Assembly: GCF_002165305.2 (NCBI RefSeq)
Contig: NZ_CP032286.1
Span: 124,001-188,000, forward strand
From: Acinetobacter sp. WCHA55
GTDB taxonomy: Bacteria; Pseudomonadota; Gammaproteobacteria; Pseudomonadales; Moraxellaceae
Reading direction: 5' to 3'
DNA length: 64,000 bases
Position 1 is the first letter of the stretch, and every line of letters starts with the position of its first letter. Made by a program: the position numbers and the translations under genes. Below the pieces are notes generated by a model, which saw nothing but the letters and a program-made list of their open reading frames with translations, made no database searches and had not been told where the DNA came from. This document shows positions 1-8,557 of the stretch, in pieces.

Positions 1-909
1 CAAGAGCCACAGTTTTCAGGTCAAACCAAAGAACGTTTATCTAGCCGTGAAGCATCGGGCATTGTCCAGAACATTGCTAAAGATGCTTTTGCACTGTGGT
101 TGAACCAAAACTCCGATATTGCCATGCAGTTGGCTGAAATGGCGATCTCAAAAGCGGGTCGTCGTCTGAAAGCTGCGAAAAAGGTCGAACGTAAGAAAAT
201 TGTGGCAGGGCCAACGTTACCTGGAAAACTGTCAGACTGCGTTGGACATACCTTAGAAGAGTCTGAGCTGTTTATTGTGGAAGGGGATTCTGCTGGTGGT
301 TCAGCCAAGCAGGCGCGTGATAAAAACTTCCAAGCGATCATGCCTATTCGTGGGAAAATTTTAAATACGTGGGAAGTCTCTTCTGATGAAGTCTTGGCTT
401 CGCAAGAAGTGCATAACATCGCCATTGCGATTGGGGTCGATCCGGGGTCGGATGATTTATCCGAATTACGTTATGGCAAGATCTGTATTTTGGCCGATGC
501 TGACTCCGATGGTCTACACATTGCGACGCTGCTGTGTGCTTTGTTTGTGAAACATTTTCCAGTCTTGGTTGAAGAAGGACATCTGTATGTGGCGATGCCA
601 CCGCTGTATCGAATTGATGATGCCAAAGATGTGCACTATGCCTTGGACGATGACGAACTCGAAAGCATGTTAAAAAAATGCAAAACCAAGAACCCGCAAA
701 TCACTCGATTTAAAGGTTTGGGTGAAATGAATGCTAGCCAACTGCGTGAAACTACACTGGATCCAAACACACGTCGTTTGGTCCAATTAGACTTGGATGA
801 CAGTCACTTCACCGCAGGTTTATTGGATAAATTACTGGCAAAAAAACGTTCAAGTGACCGTAAGGAATGGTTAGAGCAGAAAGGTAATTTGGCCGAACTG
901 GTGGTTTAA
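1..909 (+). CDS. parE: DNA topoisomerase IV subunit B, 3' part
   Basis: C-terminal part (about 302 residues) of the ATPase subunit of topoisomerase IV, which decatenates daughter chromosomes with ParC. The frame is open from base 1, so the ATPase region lies outside the window. The TOPRIM domain is visible: EGDSAGG (about nt 280-300) and the metal-binding DADSDG (about nt 493-510), followed by RFKGLGEMN. The lack of a large insert after TOPRIM favours ParE over GyrB. A strong terminator follows at 929-960. Family call is secure; ParE versus GyrB rests on motif context. Confidence 0.93.
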   Translation, partial: QEPQFSGQTKERLSSREASGIVQNIAKDAFALWLNQNSDIAMQLAEMAISKAGRRLKAAKKVERKKIVAGPTLPGKLSDCVGHTLEESELFIVEGDSAGGSAKQARDKNFQAIMPIRGKILNTWEVSSDEVLASQEVHNIAIAIGVDPGSDDLSELRYGKICILADADSDGLHIATLLCALFVKHFPVLVEEGHLYVAMPPLYRIDDAKDVHYALDDDELESMLKKCKTKNPQITRFKGLGEMNASQLRETTLDPNTRRLVQLDLDDSHFTAGLLDKLLAKKRSSDRKEWLEQKGNLAELVV

Positions 910-928
910 ACAAGGTTAAGCACAAAAT

Positions 929-960
929 AAAAAGCCCGCACATTACATTGCGGGCTTTTT
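929..960 (+). terminator. Intrinsic terminator after parE
   Basis: AGCCCGCA and TGCGGGCT flank a short loop, with A-run upstream and T-run downstream. It sits 20 nt after the parE stop. Confidence 0.9.
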
Positions 961-962
961 GC

Positions 963-1048
963 TGCACAGATGAGCAATAAAATTGCGCCTAATCTGTGCA
1001 CAATTTCCCAAATCAATTGACTGAACTAGGCGAAATGAATTGATTTGG
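963..1048. repeat. Two tandem inverted repeats upstream of urtA
   Basis: First dyad: TGCACAGAT (963-971) and ATCTGTGCA (992-1000), 9 bp perfect, 20-nt spacer. Second dyad: CCAAATCAATT (1008-1018) and AATTGATTTGG (1038-1048), 11 bp perfect, 19-nt spacer. The near-equal spacers are striking. They could be operators, a processed RNA leader, or remnants of a small repeat element. Confidence 0.6.
984..1000. promoter_or_regulatory. Candidate NtrC binding site
   Basis: TGCGCCTAATCTGTGCA fits the TGC-N11-GCA layout of the NtrC consensus TGCACCANNNTGGTGCA and matches 10 of its 14 fixed bases. It lies about 220-235 bp upstream of the sigma-54-like promoter, a normal enhancer distance. It overlaps the first inverted repeat, so another regulator is possible. 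Confidence 0.4.
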
Positions 1049-1060
1049 AACACATGATGT

Positions 1061-1074
1061 ATACAAGTTTGTAT
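1061..1074. promoter_or_regulatory. Small perfect dyad, possible operator
   Basis: ATACAA-GT-TTGTAT is a perfect 6-bp inverted repeat about 220 bp before urtA. Short dyads of this type are typical of dimeric repressors, including the GntR family. No partner can be named. Confidence 0.3.
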
Positions 1075-1218
1075 GCAGAAAAGTGGTCATTTGGGTATAA
1101 ATCTATCTAAAATACAATGTATATAAAAATTAATAAATAATTGATAAATATTAAAATAATTAAATTTTTTTATGGTTATTTTCACATCATGAAATCTCGC
1201 TTGGCATAGAAATTGAAT

Positions 1219-1234
1219 TGGCACTCATAGCGCA
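1219..1234 (+). promoter_or_regulatory. Candidate sigma-54 promoter of urtABCDE
   Basis: TGGCAC, then 7 nt, then GC (TGGCACTCATAGCGCA). The -24 GG and -12 GC have the required spacing, although the usual TT before GC is replaced by GC. A start near 1246 would give a leader of about 45 nt. Nitrogen-controlled sigma-54 transcription is common for urea transporters. Confidence 0.45.
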
Positions 1235-1291
1235 AATAACAATCATGCATTTCAAAATGCACCCTAAGTTTCAAGTTTGGAGAAAATCAAG

Positions 1292-2575
1292 ATGTTCCAA
1301 CAAAAATTACTCATGAAAACATTCCTTGCAACTGCAATGATGGGGACTATTGCTTTGACAGGTTGTTCAAAACCTGCGGAGAAAGCGGAAACAGCAACGT
1401 CTGAGCCAGCAGCGGCAGTGAGCAGTGGTGACACCATCAAAGTCGGAATTTTGCACTCGCTCTCAGGCACCATGGCAATTTCCGAAACCTCACTCAAAGA
1501 TACGGCCTTAATGACCATCAATGAAATTAATGCCAATGGTGGGGTACTGGGTAAAAAATTAGAACCTGTCGTCGTCGATCCAGCATCTGATTGGCCTTTA
1601 TTCGCTGAAAAAGCACGTCAACTCATTACCCAAGACAAAGTTGCAGTCATTTTTGGTTCATGGACATCGGTCTCGCGTAAGTCTGTGCTACCTGTGGTAG
1701 AAGAATTGAATGGTTTATTGTTCTATCCTGTGCAGTATGAGGGACAGGAACAGTCGAAAAATATTTTCTATACAGGAGCCGCGCCAAACCAACAAGCGAT
1801 TCCTGCAGTGGAATATTTGATGAGCGAAGAGGGCGGTAAAGCAGAGCGTTTTGTTCTACTTGGTACGGACTATGTCTACCCACGTACCACCAATAAAATT
1901 TTACGTGCGTTCTTGAAGTCCAAAGGTGTGGCCGATGCGGACATTATGGAAGAGTACACTCCCTTCGGTCATAGTAACTATCAAACCATTGTTGGGAATG
2001 TGAAGAAATTTGCTGCGGGTAAGAAAACTGCGGTGATTTCAACCATCAACGGCGACTCTAACGTGCCATTCTATCGTGAGCTGGGTAACCAAGGCATTAA
2101 AGCTTCAGATATTCCTGTTATGGCCTTCTCTGTGGGTGAAGAAGAACTCCGTGGTATTGATACCAAACCATTGGTTGGACATTTGGCTGCATGGAATTAT
2201 TTCATGTCGGTGAAAAATCCAACCAACACCGAATTTGTCAATAAAATGAAGCAGTATGCGGTGCAGTATAAGTTGCCGAATGCTGACAAAATCGTGACCA
2301 ATGATCCGATGGAAGCCACCTATGTGGGCATCAATATGTGGAAGCAAGCGGTTGAAAAAGCAGGAACGACCGATGTTGATAAGGTTCGTGAAGCAATGGC
2401 TGGTCAGGAGTTCAAAGCACCATCAGGCTATACCTTAAAAATGGATGCTGAAAATCATCATCTACAAAAACCAGTGATGATTGGTGAAATTCGTGGTGAT
2501 GGTCAGTTTGATGTGGTCTATAAAACACCAAGTGTGATTAAAGCAGAGCCTTGGAGCCCATATATTCCTAAATAA
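1292..2575 (+). CDS. urtA: Urea ABC transporter substrate-binding lipoprotein UrtA
   Basis: Periplasmic urea-binding component, 427 residues, of a branched-chain-amino-acid-type ABC transporter. The N-terminus is a lipoprotein signal with lipobox LTGC (Cys at about residue 24), followed by a low-complexity Ala/Glu linker. The mature part (IKVGILHSLSGTMAISE) is a type I periplasmic binding fold typical of UrtA and its amide-binding relatives. ATG at 1292 is chosen because GGAGA lies 8 nt upstream; an in-frame TTG at 1277 lies before that site. First gene of urtABCDE. Confidence 0.93.
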   Translation: MFQQKLLMKTFLATAMMGTIALTGCSKPAEKAETATSEPAAAVSSGDTIKVGILHSLSGTMAISETSLKDTALMTINEINANGGVLGKKLEPVVVDPASDWPLFAEKARQLITQDKVAVIFGSWTSVSRKSVLPVVEELNGLLFYPVQYEGQEQSKNIFYTGAAPNQQAIPAVEYLMSEEGGKAERFVLLGTDYVYPRTTNKILRAFLKSKGVADADIMEEYTPFGHSNYQTIVGNVKKFAAGKKTAVISTINGDSNVPFYRELGNQGIKASDIPVMAFSVGEEELRGIDTKPLVGHLAAWNYFMSVKNPTNTEFVNKMKQYAVQYKLPNADKIVTNDPMEATYVGINMWKQAVEKAGTTDVDKVREAMAGQEFKAPSGYTLKMDAENHHLQKPVMIGEIRGDGQFDVVYKTPSVIKAEPWSPYIPK

Positions 2576-2671
2576 TTTTCTTAAGCGTTGAGCCTGCTGC
2601 GATCGCTGTGGGCTTTTCAGTAAGCACGTCCCGATGTGGGATGTTTTAAGCAAGCTTAAGGAAGTCATATT

Positions 2672-4303
2672 ATGAATCTTAAATTTTTTTGTGCTGCACT
2701 GTTGTGCGCAATGGCACAGCTCGTGAGTAGCAGTGTTTGTGCTGAAGAGGCTCAACTTTCTGCTCAGACCCAAAGCGTATCAGCATCGAATGATACGATT
2801 CAACGGTTTGTGAAAGCTGAATTTGCTGAGCGCCGTGCCATGCTCAACCAATGGCCGGGCACGATTGAAGAATTTGATCGACTGGTGGCACTGATCGACA
2901 GTGATGAGCTGTATCGGGACAGCGCAGGCACGACGTATATTTTAAAAAATAATGAAAAATTATTGCGTTATCCTGATGAGCAAGTGATTGAAACTTGGCC
3001 AGTGGATTTGTCTCAAGTGACATTGGTCAACACTTTACGTCAAGCCTTAAACTTTGGACAGGCACAGGCCAAATTAAAATCTGAAGAATCTGCCCAACGT
3101 TTAGCAGCCATTGATATTTTAGAAAATAATCTGTCTGAACTGAATGTTGCGCAGATTAATCAGCTCTATCTGCATGAACAAAATAATAAAGTCAAACAGC
3201 GCTTGGCACAGCTTAAAGCGCGCCTCGACTTTGAAAGTCCAGATGTTTTAGTCCAAATTCAGGCTGCTAAAGTTCTTGCCGATTCTAACCGCCCCGATGT
3301 GCTGGCACTGATTGAGCAGGCTTTAACTCAATCAAATTTGAACCCAGAACTCAAAGCTGTGTTGGTGGATGCCAAAAGTAAGATCAAAACCCGCATCCAA
3401 GCCAGTGAATGGGCTGGACATGTGTTTTCAGGTTTCAGTACAGCCAGCATTTTACTGCTTGCGGCACTCGGTTTAGCCATCACTTATGGCCTGCTTGGTG
3501 TGATTAATATGGCACATGGTGAGCTGATTATGATTGGGGCTTATACCACCTATGTGGTGCAAAGTCTGTTTAAGACCTACTTGGGTAGCTATGTCGATTG
3601 GTATTTGATTGCTGCCATTCCTTCAGCCTTTTTGGTGAGCGCGTTAATTGGCATGTTGATTGAACGGACGGTGATTCGGCCACTATATGGTCGTCAGCTT
3701 GAAACCTTGTTGGCCACTTTTGGGGTCAGTCTGATTTTGATGCAATTGGTGCGGATGATTTTTGGCGCACAAAATGTTGAAGTCTCGAATATTTCTTGGT
3801 TATCGGGTGGGATTGCCTTAAGCCCAAGTTTGATGCTGCCGTATAACCGGATTGCCATTATTGTGTTTACAGTTGCGGTACTACTGCTGTTGGTTTATCT
3901 GCTCAATAAAACCCGCTTTGGTCTGTTTGTTCGTGCCGTGACACAAAACCGTCAAATGGCACGTGCTGTTGGTATTCGCTCTAGCCGTATCGATATGTTG
4001 GCCTTTGGGCTGGGTTCTGGGCTGGCTGGTCTAGCAGGCTGTGCCTTAGCACAAGTGGGCAATGTTGGGCCTGATTTGGGGCAGAACTATATTATCGATG
4101 CTTTTTTGGTCGTTGTGGTGGGTGGTGTAGGACAAGTTTGGGGAGCTGTGCTGGCGGCGCTTGGTTTAGGGATCAGCGGTACAGTCCTTGAAATTGGGAT
4201 GGGGGCTGTTCTTGCAAAAATTATTCTACTGGTTCTTGTGATTTTGTTTATTCAAAAACGTCCACAAGGTTTGTTTGCCATCAAAGGCCGTTTTGTGGAG
4301 TAA
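2672..4303 (+). CDS. urtB: Urea ABC transporter permease UrtB
   Basis: Inner-membrane permease, 543 residues. A signal peptide (about 1-24) leads into a soluble, helical periplasmic domain (about 25-240) characteristic of UrtB. The branched-chain-type permease domain follows, with eight or so membrane segments from about residue 250. AAGGAAG precedes the ATG. It starts about 95 bp after urtA and is followed 4 bp later by urtC. It pairs with UrtC to form the channel. Confidence 0.93.
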   Translation: MNLKFFCAALLCAMAQLVSSSVCAEEAQLSAQTQSVSASNDTIQRFVKAEFAERRAMLNQWPGTIEEFDRLVALIDSDELYRDSAGTTYILKNNEKLLRYPDEQVIETWPVDLSQVTLVNTLRQALNFGQAQAKLKSEESAQRLAAIDILENNLSELNVAQINQLYLHEQNNKVKQRLAQLKARLDFESPDVLVQIQAAKVLADSNRPDVLALIEQALTQSNLNPELKAVLVDAKSKIKTRIQASEWAGHVFSGFSTASILLLAALGLAITYGLLGVINMAHGELIMIGAYTTYVVQSLFKTYLGSYVDWYLIAAIPSAFLVSALIGMLIERTVIRPLYGRQLETLLATFGVSLILMQLVRMIFGAQNVEVSNISWLSGGIALSPSLMLPYNRIAIIVFTVAVLLLLVYLLNKTRFGLFVRAVTQNRQMARAVGIRSSRIDMLAFGLGSGLAGLAGCALAQVGNVGPDLGQNYIIDAFLVVVVGGVGQVWGAVLAALGLGISGTVLEIGMGAVLAKIILLVLVILFIQKRPQGLFAIKGRFVE

Positions 4304-4307
4304 GCGC

Positions 4308-5381
4308 ATGAAAATCACTTCTTTATTTTCCGATAAACCTTATAGTGCGCTTGCTATTGAGGTCTGCTTTGCAGTGATGTTGATCCTGCCTTGGTTACAT
4401 TTACTACCAGTAGATTCACCCTTTCATCTCTCAGCGTATTGGGTCACCTTGATTGGCAAAATCATGTGTTTGGCTTTGGTGGCTTTGGCGCTGGACTTGG
4501 TTTGGGGTTATGCAGGCATTTTAAGCCTCGGCCATGGCTTGTACTTTGCACTTGGTGGCTACGCGTTTGGTATGTATCTGATGCGCCAGACAGCGGGTGA
4601 CAGCTTGCCTGACTTTATGCGTTTTTTAAGCTGGACTGAACTACCGTGGTACTGGGTGGGTAGCAATCATTTCTTATGGGCTTTGGCCTTGGTGGTGTTG
4701 GTGCCTGGTGTAGTGGCCTTCATCTTTGGTTTCTTTGCTTTTCGCTCCAAAATTAAAGGGGTGTACTTCTCGATTATTACGCAGGCCATGACATTTGCTG
4801 CGGCACTGTTGTTCTTTCGCAATGAAACAGGCTTTGGCGGAAACAATGGGTTTACAGGCTTTAAGACTATTTTAGGCATGGACATCACGTCTGCACCCAT
4901 GCGTGCCACCTTATGTTCCTTAACAGCTTTGGTGTTGATGCTGTGCTTTGTGGGGTTGCGTCATTTAATGAATAAACCCTACGGTCGGGTGTTAGGTGCG
5001 ATTCGAGACAGTGAAAACCGCTTGCAGTACTTGGGCTACCGCACGCTGTGGTACAAGCTTTCTGCATGGGTGCTGTCCGCAGTGATTGCAGGTATTGCAG
5101 GAGCACTGTATGTGCCTCAGGCTGGCATTATTAACCCGAGTGAAATGAACCCGGTCAATTCGATTGAAATGGCAGTATGGGTGGCTGCGGGTGGGCGTGG
5201 GACGTTGATTGGCCCCATTTTAGGTGCTGGGTTAATTAATGGCGTGAAAACCTATTTCACTGTGGCTTATCCAGAAGCATGGTTATTAATCTTGGGTGCT
5301 TTATTTATTGTGGTCACCATTTTCTTACCCAAAGGTGTCATCGGTTTATTTGACCGTTTTAAAAAGGAGCGTAGCGAATGA
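4308..5381 (+). CDS. urtC: Urea ABC transporter permease UrtC
   Basis: Second permease subunit, 357 residues, LivM-like, with many membrane segments (for example VCFAVMLILPWLHLL near the N-terminus). ATG at 4308 is preceded by GGAG at 4297-4300, inside the urtB stop region. A longer frame reaching back to 4275 would overlap urtB without a ribosome site and was not used. The stop overlaps the urtD start by 4 bp (ATGA), indicating translational coupling. Confidence 0.93.
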   Translation: MKITSLFSDKPYSALAIEVCFAVMLILPWLHLLPVDSPFHLSAYWVTLIGKIMCLALVALALDLVWGYAGILSLGHGLYFALGGYAFGMYLMRQTAGDSLPDFMRFLSWTELPWYWVGSNHFLWALALVVLVPGVVAFIFGFFAFRSKIKGVYFSIITQAMTFAAALLFFRNETGFGGNNGFTGFKTILGMDITSAPMRATLCSLTALVLMLCFVGLRHLMNKPYGRVLGAIRDSENRLQYLGYRTLWYKLSAWVLSAVIAGIAGALYVPQAGIINPSEMNPVNSIEMAVWVAAGGRGTLIGPILGAGLINGVKTYFTVAYPEAWLLILGALFIVVTIFLPKGVIGLFDRFKKERSE

Positions 5382-6196
5382 GTGAGCTAATACAACCTCA
5401 TGGTGGCCATGCTTCAGACGGCTATGGACGTCCCAAAGAACAAGGTGCCGACTTTAGCCATGGGATTGCACTGTACTTGGAAAAAGTCAGTGTTTGGTTT
5501 GATGCTTTTCGTGCCTTAAATGATCTGTCGCTGTACATTCAAGAAGGGGAGCTACGCTGCATCATTGGGCCCAATGGGGCAGGTAAAACCACCCTAATGG
5601 ATGTAATTACTGGCAAAACCCGACCGACCGAAGGCTCCGCTTTTTTTGGGCAAAACTATGATTTGGCCAAGATGAGTACCGAGCAAATTGCGGAAGCAGG
5701 CATTGGGCGTAAATTTCAAAAACCAACGGTATTTGAAAATTTTACAGTGATGGAAAACTTGCTACTCGCGGCACCAAAAGATAAGCGCGTCAAAAAAAGC
5801 TTCTTCAGTAAACTGGATCCAGATGCGCAGTTGGCTTTAGATGAGTCTTTGGCGCAAATTCGGCTAGAAGAGTGGGTACATAAACCGGCAGGGCTGTTGT
5901 CACATGGACAAAAGCAATGGCTGGAAATCGGCATGTTGCTTATGCAACGTCCTAAGCTGATTCTACTTGATGAACCTGTGGCAGGCATGACTGATGCCGA
6001 AACAGAACGTACGGCTGAGCTGTGTTTAGAGTTGAAGAAAAATCATACTTTGGTGGTGGTTGAGCATGATATGAGCTTTATCGACACCATCAGTGAAAAA
6101 GTGACGGTACTGGCTCAAGGGGCGATCTTAGCCGAAGGTACATTGGCCGAGGTACAGGCCAATGAAGATGTGATTGAGAAGTACTTAGGGCGTTAA
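5378..6196 (+). CDS. urtD: Urea ABC transporter ATPase UrtD
   Basis: LivG-like nucleotide-binding subunit, 272 residues. Walker A GPNGAGKTT (about residue 67), signature LSHGQKQWLEIG (about 175), Walker B LILLDEPVAGM and a switch histidine in VVEHDM are present. An N-terminal extension of about 30 residues precedes the ABC core. It overlaps urtC by 4 bp and is followed by urtE after 10 bp. It powers urea import with UrtE. Confidence 0.94.
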   Translation: MSELIQPHGGHASDGYGRPKEQGADFSHGIALYLEKVSVWFDAFRALNDLSLYIQEGELRCIIGPNGAGKTTLMDVITGKTRPTEGSAFFGQNYDLAKMSTEQIAEAGIGRKFQKPTVFENFTVMENLLLAAPKDKRVKKSFFSKLDPDAQLALDESLAQIRLEEWVHKPAGLLSHGQKQWLEIGMLLMQRPKLILLDEPVAGMTDAETERTAELCLELKKNHTLVVVEHDMSFIDTISEKVTVLAQGAILAEGTLAEVQANEDVIEKYLGR

Positions 6197-6206
6197 GGAG
6201 CCGACC

Positions 6207-6905
6207 ATGTTAGAAGTCAAAGACGTCAATCAGTTTTACGGTGGCAGTCATATTTTAAGAGATGTTTCATTTCAGGCCCCTGTGGGAGAGTGCTCGGTGG
6301 TGCTGGGGCGTAATGGCGTAGGGAAAACCACTTTACTGAAATGTTTAATGGGAATTTTACCGATCAAGTCTGGACAGATTTTACTTGATGGCAAGGACAT
6401 GTCGAAAATGAGCCCTGAACAACGTGTTCGTGCAGGTTTGGCTTATGTGCCACAAGGCCGTGATATTTTTTCGACCTTAACAGTTGAAGAAAATATCCTG
6501 ATTGGTATGGCCAAGTTTAAAGGTGCTAAAACTCGAAAAGTACCTGAGCATTTGTATGAAATTTTCCCAATTTTAGATGAAATGAAGCACCGCAGAGGTG
6601 GGGATTTATCAGGGGGGCAGCAGCAGCAACTGGCTATTGCGCGTGCTTTAGCATCAGAGCCTCGGGTGTTAATTTTGGATGAGCCTACAGAAGGCATTCA
6701 ACCTTCTATTATCAAAGATATTGGCCGAGTGATTCGTCAACTGGCGGATGGTGGCGAGATGGCGGTGGTTTTGGTCGAGCAGTTTTATGATTTTGCCGAG
6801 GAGCTGGCCGATGCATATACCGTCATGGCCCGTGGGCAAGTGATTGCGCAAGGTGCAGGCTGTGAAATGCCTGCAAAAGGGATTCGAGAATTGGTGGCGA
6901 TTTAA
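6207..6905 (+). CDS. urtE: Urea ABC transporter ATPase UrtE
   Basis: LivF-like second ATPase, 232 residues. Walker A GRNGVGKTT, signature LSGGQQQQLAIARAL, Walker B VLILDEPTEGIQPS and VVLVEQF are visible. AAGGAG lies 8 nt before the ATG. Last gene of the operon; no urease (ureDABCEFG) follows in the window, so the imported urea is hydrolysed by enzymes encoded elsewhere. A hairpin-rich repeat follows directly. Confidence 0.94.
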   Translation: MLEVKDVNQFYGGSHILRDVSFQAPVGECSVVLGRNGVGKTTLLKCLMGILPIKSGQILLDGKDMSKMSPEQRVRAGLAYVPQGRDIFSTLTVEENILIGMAKFKGAKTRKVPEHLYEIFPILDEMKHRRGGDLSGGQQQQLAIARALASEPRVLILDEPTEGIQPSIIKDIGRVIRQLADGGEMAVVLVEQFYDFAEELADAYTVMARGQVIAQGAGCEMPAKGIRELVAI

Positions 6906-6916
6906 GTTGCTTCACT

Positions 6917-6976
6917 TCTCCCCACTTCTTTTGGGAGAGAGAAGGCCTCCCTTTTTAAAGGGAGGTTTGGAGGGAT
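6917..6976. repeat. Hairpin-rich intergenic repeat between urtE and the PLD gene
   Basis: TCTCCC/GGGAGA is followed by CCTCCCTTT-TT-AAAGGGAGG (6946-6965) and then TTTGGAGGGATTT. It looks like a dispersed intergenic repeat of the kind scattered through many bacterial genomes, and may end transcription of urtE. Its copy number cannot be judged from one window. Confidence 0.5.
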
Positions 6977-6985
6977 TTACTGTTT

Positions 6986-7696
6986 TTAAATCTCAGTATT
7001 TTCATCCCATAGGAAATAAATACCATATTGCCCCGTTCTAAATTCACCCCCAATAGACTTCCCCGAATCTGTAAGTAAGTGCTTTCCATTGTCTGTTAGG
7101 TTTAAATAGCCTTTATTGACTAACTTTTCTAATAAGTCTGGGGTTTTAATACCAACTTTGGCAGCAAGTTTTGCTGTAGTTAACTTAGTAAAAGTCGTAA
7201 TTTCCCCTTCATTTTCTTTAGTTTCTAGTGCCGAAGCAGGTTCTACTTTTACTTCGTCTAAAGTAATACGGACTTCATCACTAATTCGAATGATTCGCTG
7301 CGCTTCCTCATAAGCATCTTTAAATACTTCAGCATCCTCGTATTTACGAACCAAGATGCCCATTTCATTGTTATTCACTTGGCTGAATTCATAAAGGTTT
7401 AGACTTGAAATAATGCATTCACTTTCATTGACATAACATTTTGCATGCAAGTTTTTGCAGAAGCTAACCCGTACATAATCTAGTTTTTGCATCCATTTGA
7501 TTTCATCTGGATGTAAATCACTTTTTCCATAAACAATACGAATATCAATTTTGAGACGATCTTTATCTTCGAGTAATTCTTTAATTCGGTCGTTTAACCG
7601 TAGGTAAGGGCTAATTAAAATAAGGCGTTCTTTTGCATTTTTAATGAGTTCCTCAAGAAAAAAATTTGTACCACTGGTGTTTAAAAATTTTGCCAT
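6986..7696 (-). CDS. Phospholipase D-like protein with C-terminal helix-turn-helix-like region
   Basis: 236 residues. The N-terminal half (about 1-145) is a PLD-like domain: FFLEELIKNAKERLILISPYL, then a single HxKx4(D/E) motif, HAKCYVNE, with Glu where Asp is usual, and SSLN. One motif implies a dimer if active. Residues about 160-236 (KLTTAKLAAKVGI.. LLEKLVNKGYL.. LTDSGKSIGGEF) read like a winged helix. AGAGGG precedes the ATG. The gene looks AT-rich and stands alone, so it may be acquired. Substrate unknown; nuclease or DNA-binding use is inference. Confidence 0.75.
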   Translation of the reverse strand: MAKFLNTSGTNFFLEELIKNAKERLILISPYLRLNDRIKELLEDKDRLKIDIRIVYGKSDLHPDEIKWMQKLDYVRVSFCKNLHAKCYVNESECIISSLNLYEFSQVNNNEMGILVRKYEDAEVFKDAYEEAQRIIRISDEVRITLDEVKVEPASALETKENEGEITTFTKLTTAKLAAKVGIKTPDLLEKLVNKGYLNLTDNGKHLLTDSGKSIGGEFRTGQYGIYFLWDENTEI

Positions 7697-8020
7697 TGAA
7701 CCCTCTGATTATTTTGAATAATTAAATAAGATAATAACGCATAAAGGTAGGGTTGAGGATGACCTCGAACCGCAATTTAAATTTTTCCACTAAGCTGAAA
7801 AATATCACAATTACGTCCTGCATAATCCAACCAAAAATGCCAAAGCACTTGGGAAATCCGTGATTTCATCGCCAATATGCATATTTACTCAGACTGGTCC
7901 GTTGGAGTATGTGTTTTTCTAGTTCTTGATTTTGAAGTAAAGGTTGGTCATCTTTCACTTTGTATGAAAAATTACTCATACAAATTGTTTGAGCAGTGTG
8001 CTTTTAGACGCGTTAAGCTA
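7697..8020. other. Intergenic region with one perfect dyad
   Basis: About 320 bp between divergent genes with no convincing coding frame. The open frame of the next gene extends back to 7877 but has no ribosome site there. The notable element is the inverted repeat at 7959-7984. Confidence 0.5.
7959..7984. promoter_or_regulatory. Perfect inverted repeat, candidate operator
   Basis: TTTGTATGA (7959-7967) and TCATACAAA (7976-7984) form a perfect 9-bp inverted repeat with an 8-nt spacer, ending 36 bp before the ATG at 8021. The geometry suits a dimeric repressor. Confidence 0.45.
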
Positions 8021-8557
8021 ATGGAAAGCAACAACAATAAGAGCAGCCATATGGACACATTATTATTAAGTATTCCGCCCAATGCGTTGGAAACGTTGAT
8101 TTTAGAATCGATTTCTGTCGACGATGTGCTGAATTCGGAGTACATCGAGTCACATTTGCTTTTAGGTAAAAACTGGAAAATCTTACAGACGTTATTGCAA
8201 GGCAGTTTTAAGTCTGGCACTTCATTACTGGCTTTGAGTGTGCAAGCCGAGCATTATTTGGCAGAGCGCCAAAAACAACTTACAGAGGTGCGTTATAACA
8301 CCGCGGTTCGTGTGGTTGAAGTCCAAGAGGCTTTAGAAAAACTGGATATCGATGACTTTAAAAAACATATGCAAAACACGTGTTTGAAACGCTTAGAACA
8401 GGAACATGGCATCCAGACCGAATCGATTGAATTGCAATTTGCCGAGTTAAGTTTACTCTTTGCTCAGCTTAAAAACTTTTATGAACATGCGGCCAAGCAT
8501 ACCTATGCCGTAATTAGTGTCACCAGTGACAATTTAGTCCCGACCTCACTGATTTAA
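8021..8557 (+). CDS. Hypothetical protein
   Basis: About 178 residues from ATG 8021; an alternative ATG lies at 8051. I do not recognise a family. The sequence is soluble and strongly helical, with Leu-rich segments (ALETLILESISVDDVL) and a long amphipathic stretch (about residues 80-165) that may form coiled coil. No signal peptide or membrane segment. Neither start has a good Shine-Dalgarno sequence. Its 3' end overlaps the convergent acetyltransferase gene by 12 bp. The perfect dyad at 7959-7984 lies just upstream. Confidence 0.65.
   Translation: MESNNNKSSHMDTLLLSIPPNALETLILESISVDDVLNSEYIESHLLLGKNWKILQTLLQGSFKSGTSLLALSVQAEHYLAERQKQLTEVRYNTAVRVVEVQEALEKLDIDDFKKHMQNTCLKRLEQEHGIQTESIELQFAELSLLFAQLKNFYEHAAKHTYAVISVTSDNLVPTSLI

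Larger units (their letters stand above)
961..1291. other. urtA upstream region, about 330 bp, no gene
   Basis: No coding frame seen. It holds two successive inverted repeats (963-1000 and 1008-1048), an NtrC-like site (984-1000), a small perfect dyad (1061-1074), an AT-rich block (about 1100-1175) and a sigma-54-like promoter (1219-1234). The density of sites suggests a heavily regulated promoter for the urea transporter. Confidence 0.6.

Noticed and set aside
963..1048. Integron attC or IS end
   Set aside because: No core sites, recombinase or target duplications seen; the dyads are better described as regulatory or repeat hairpins.
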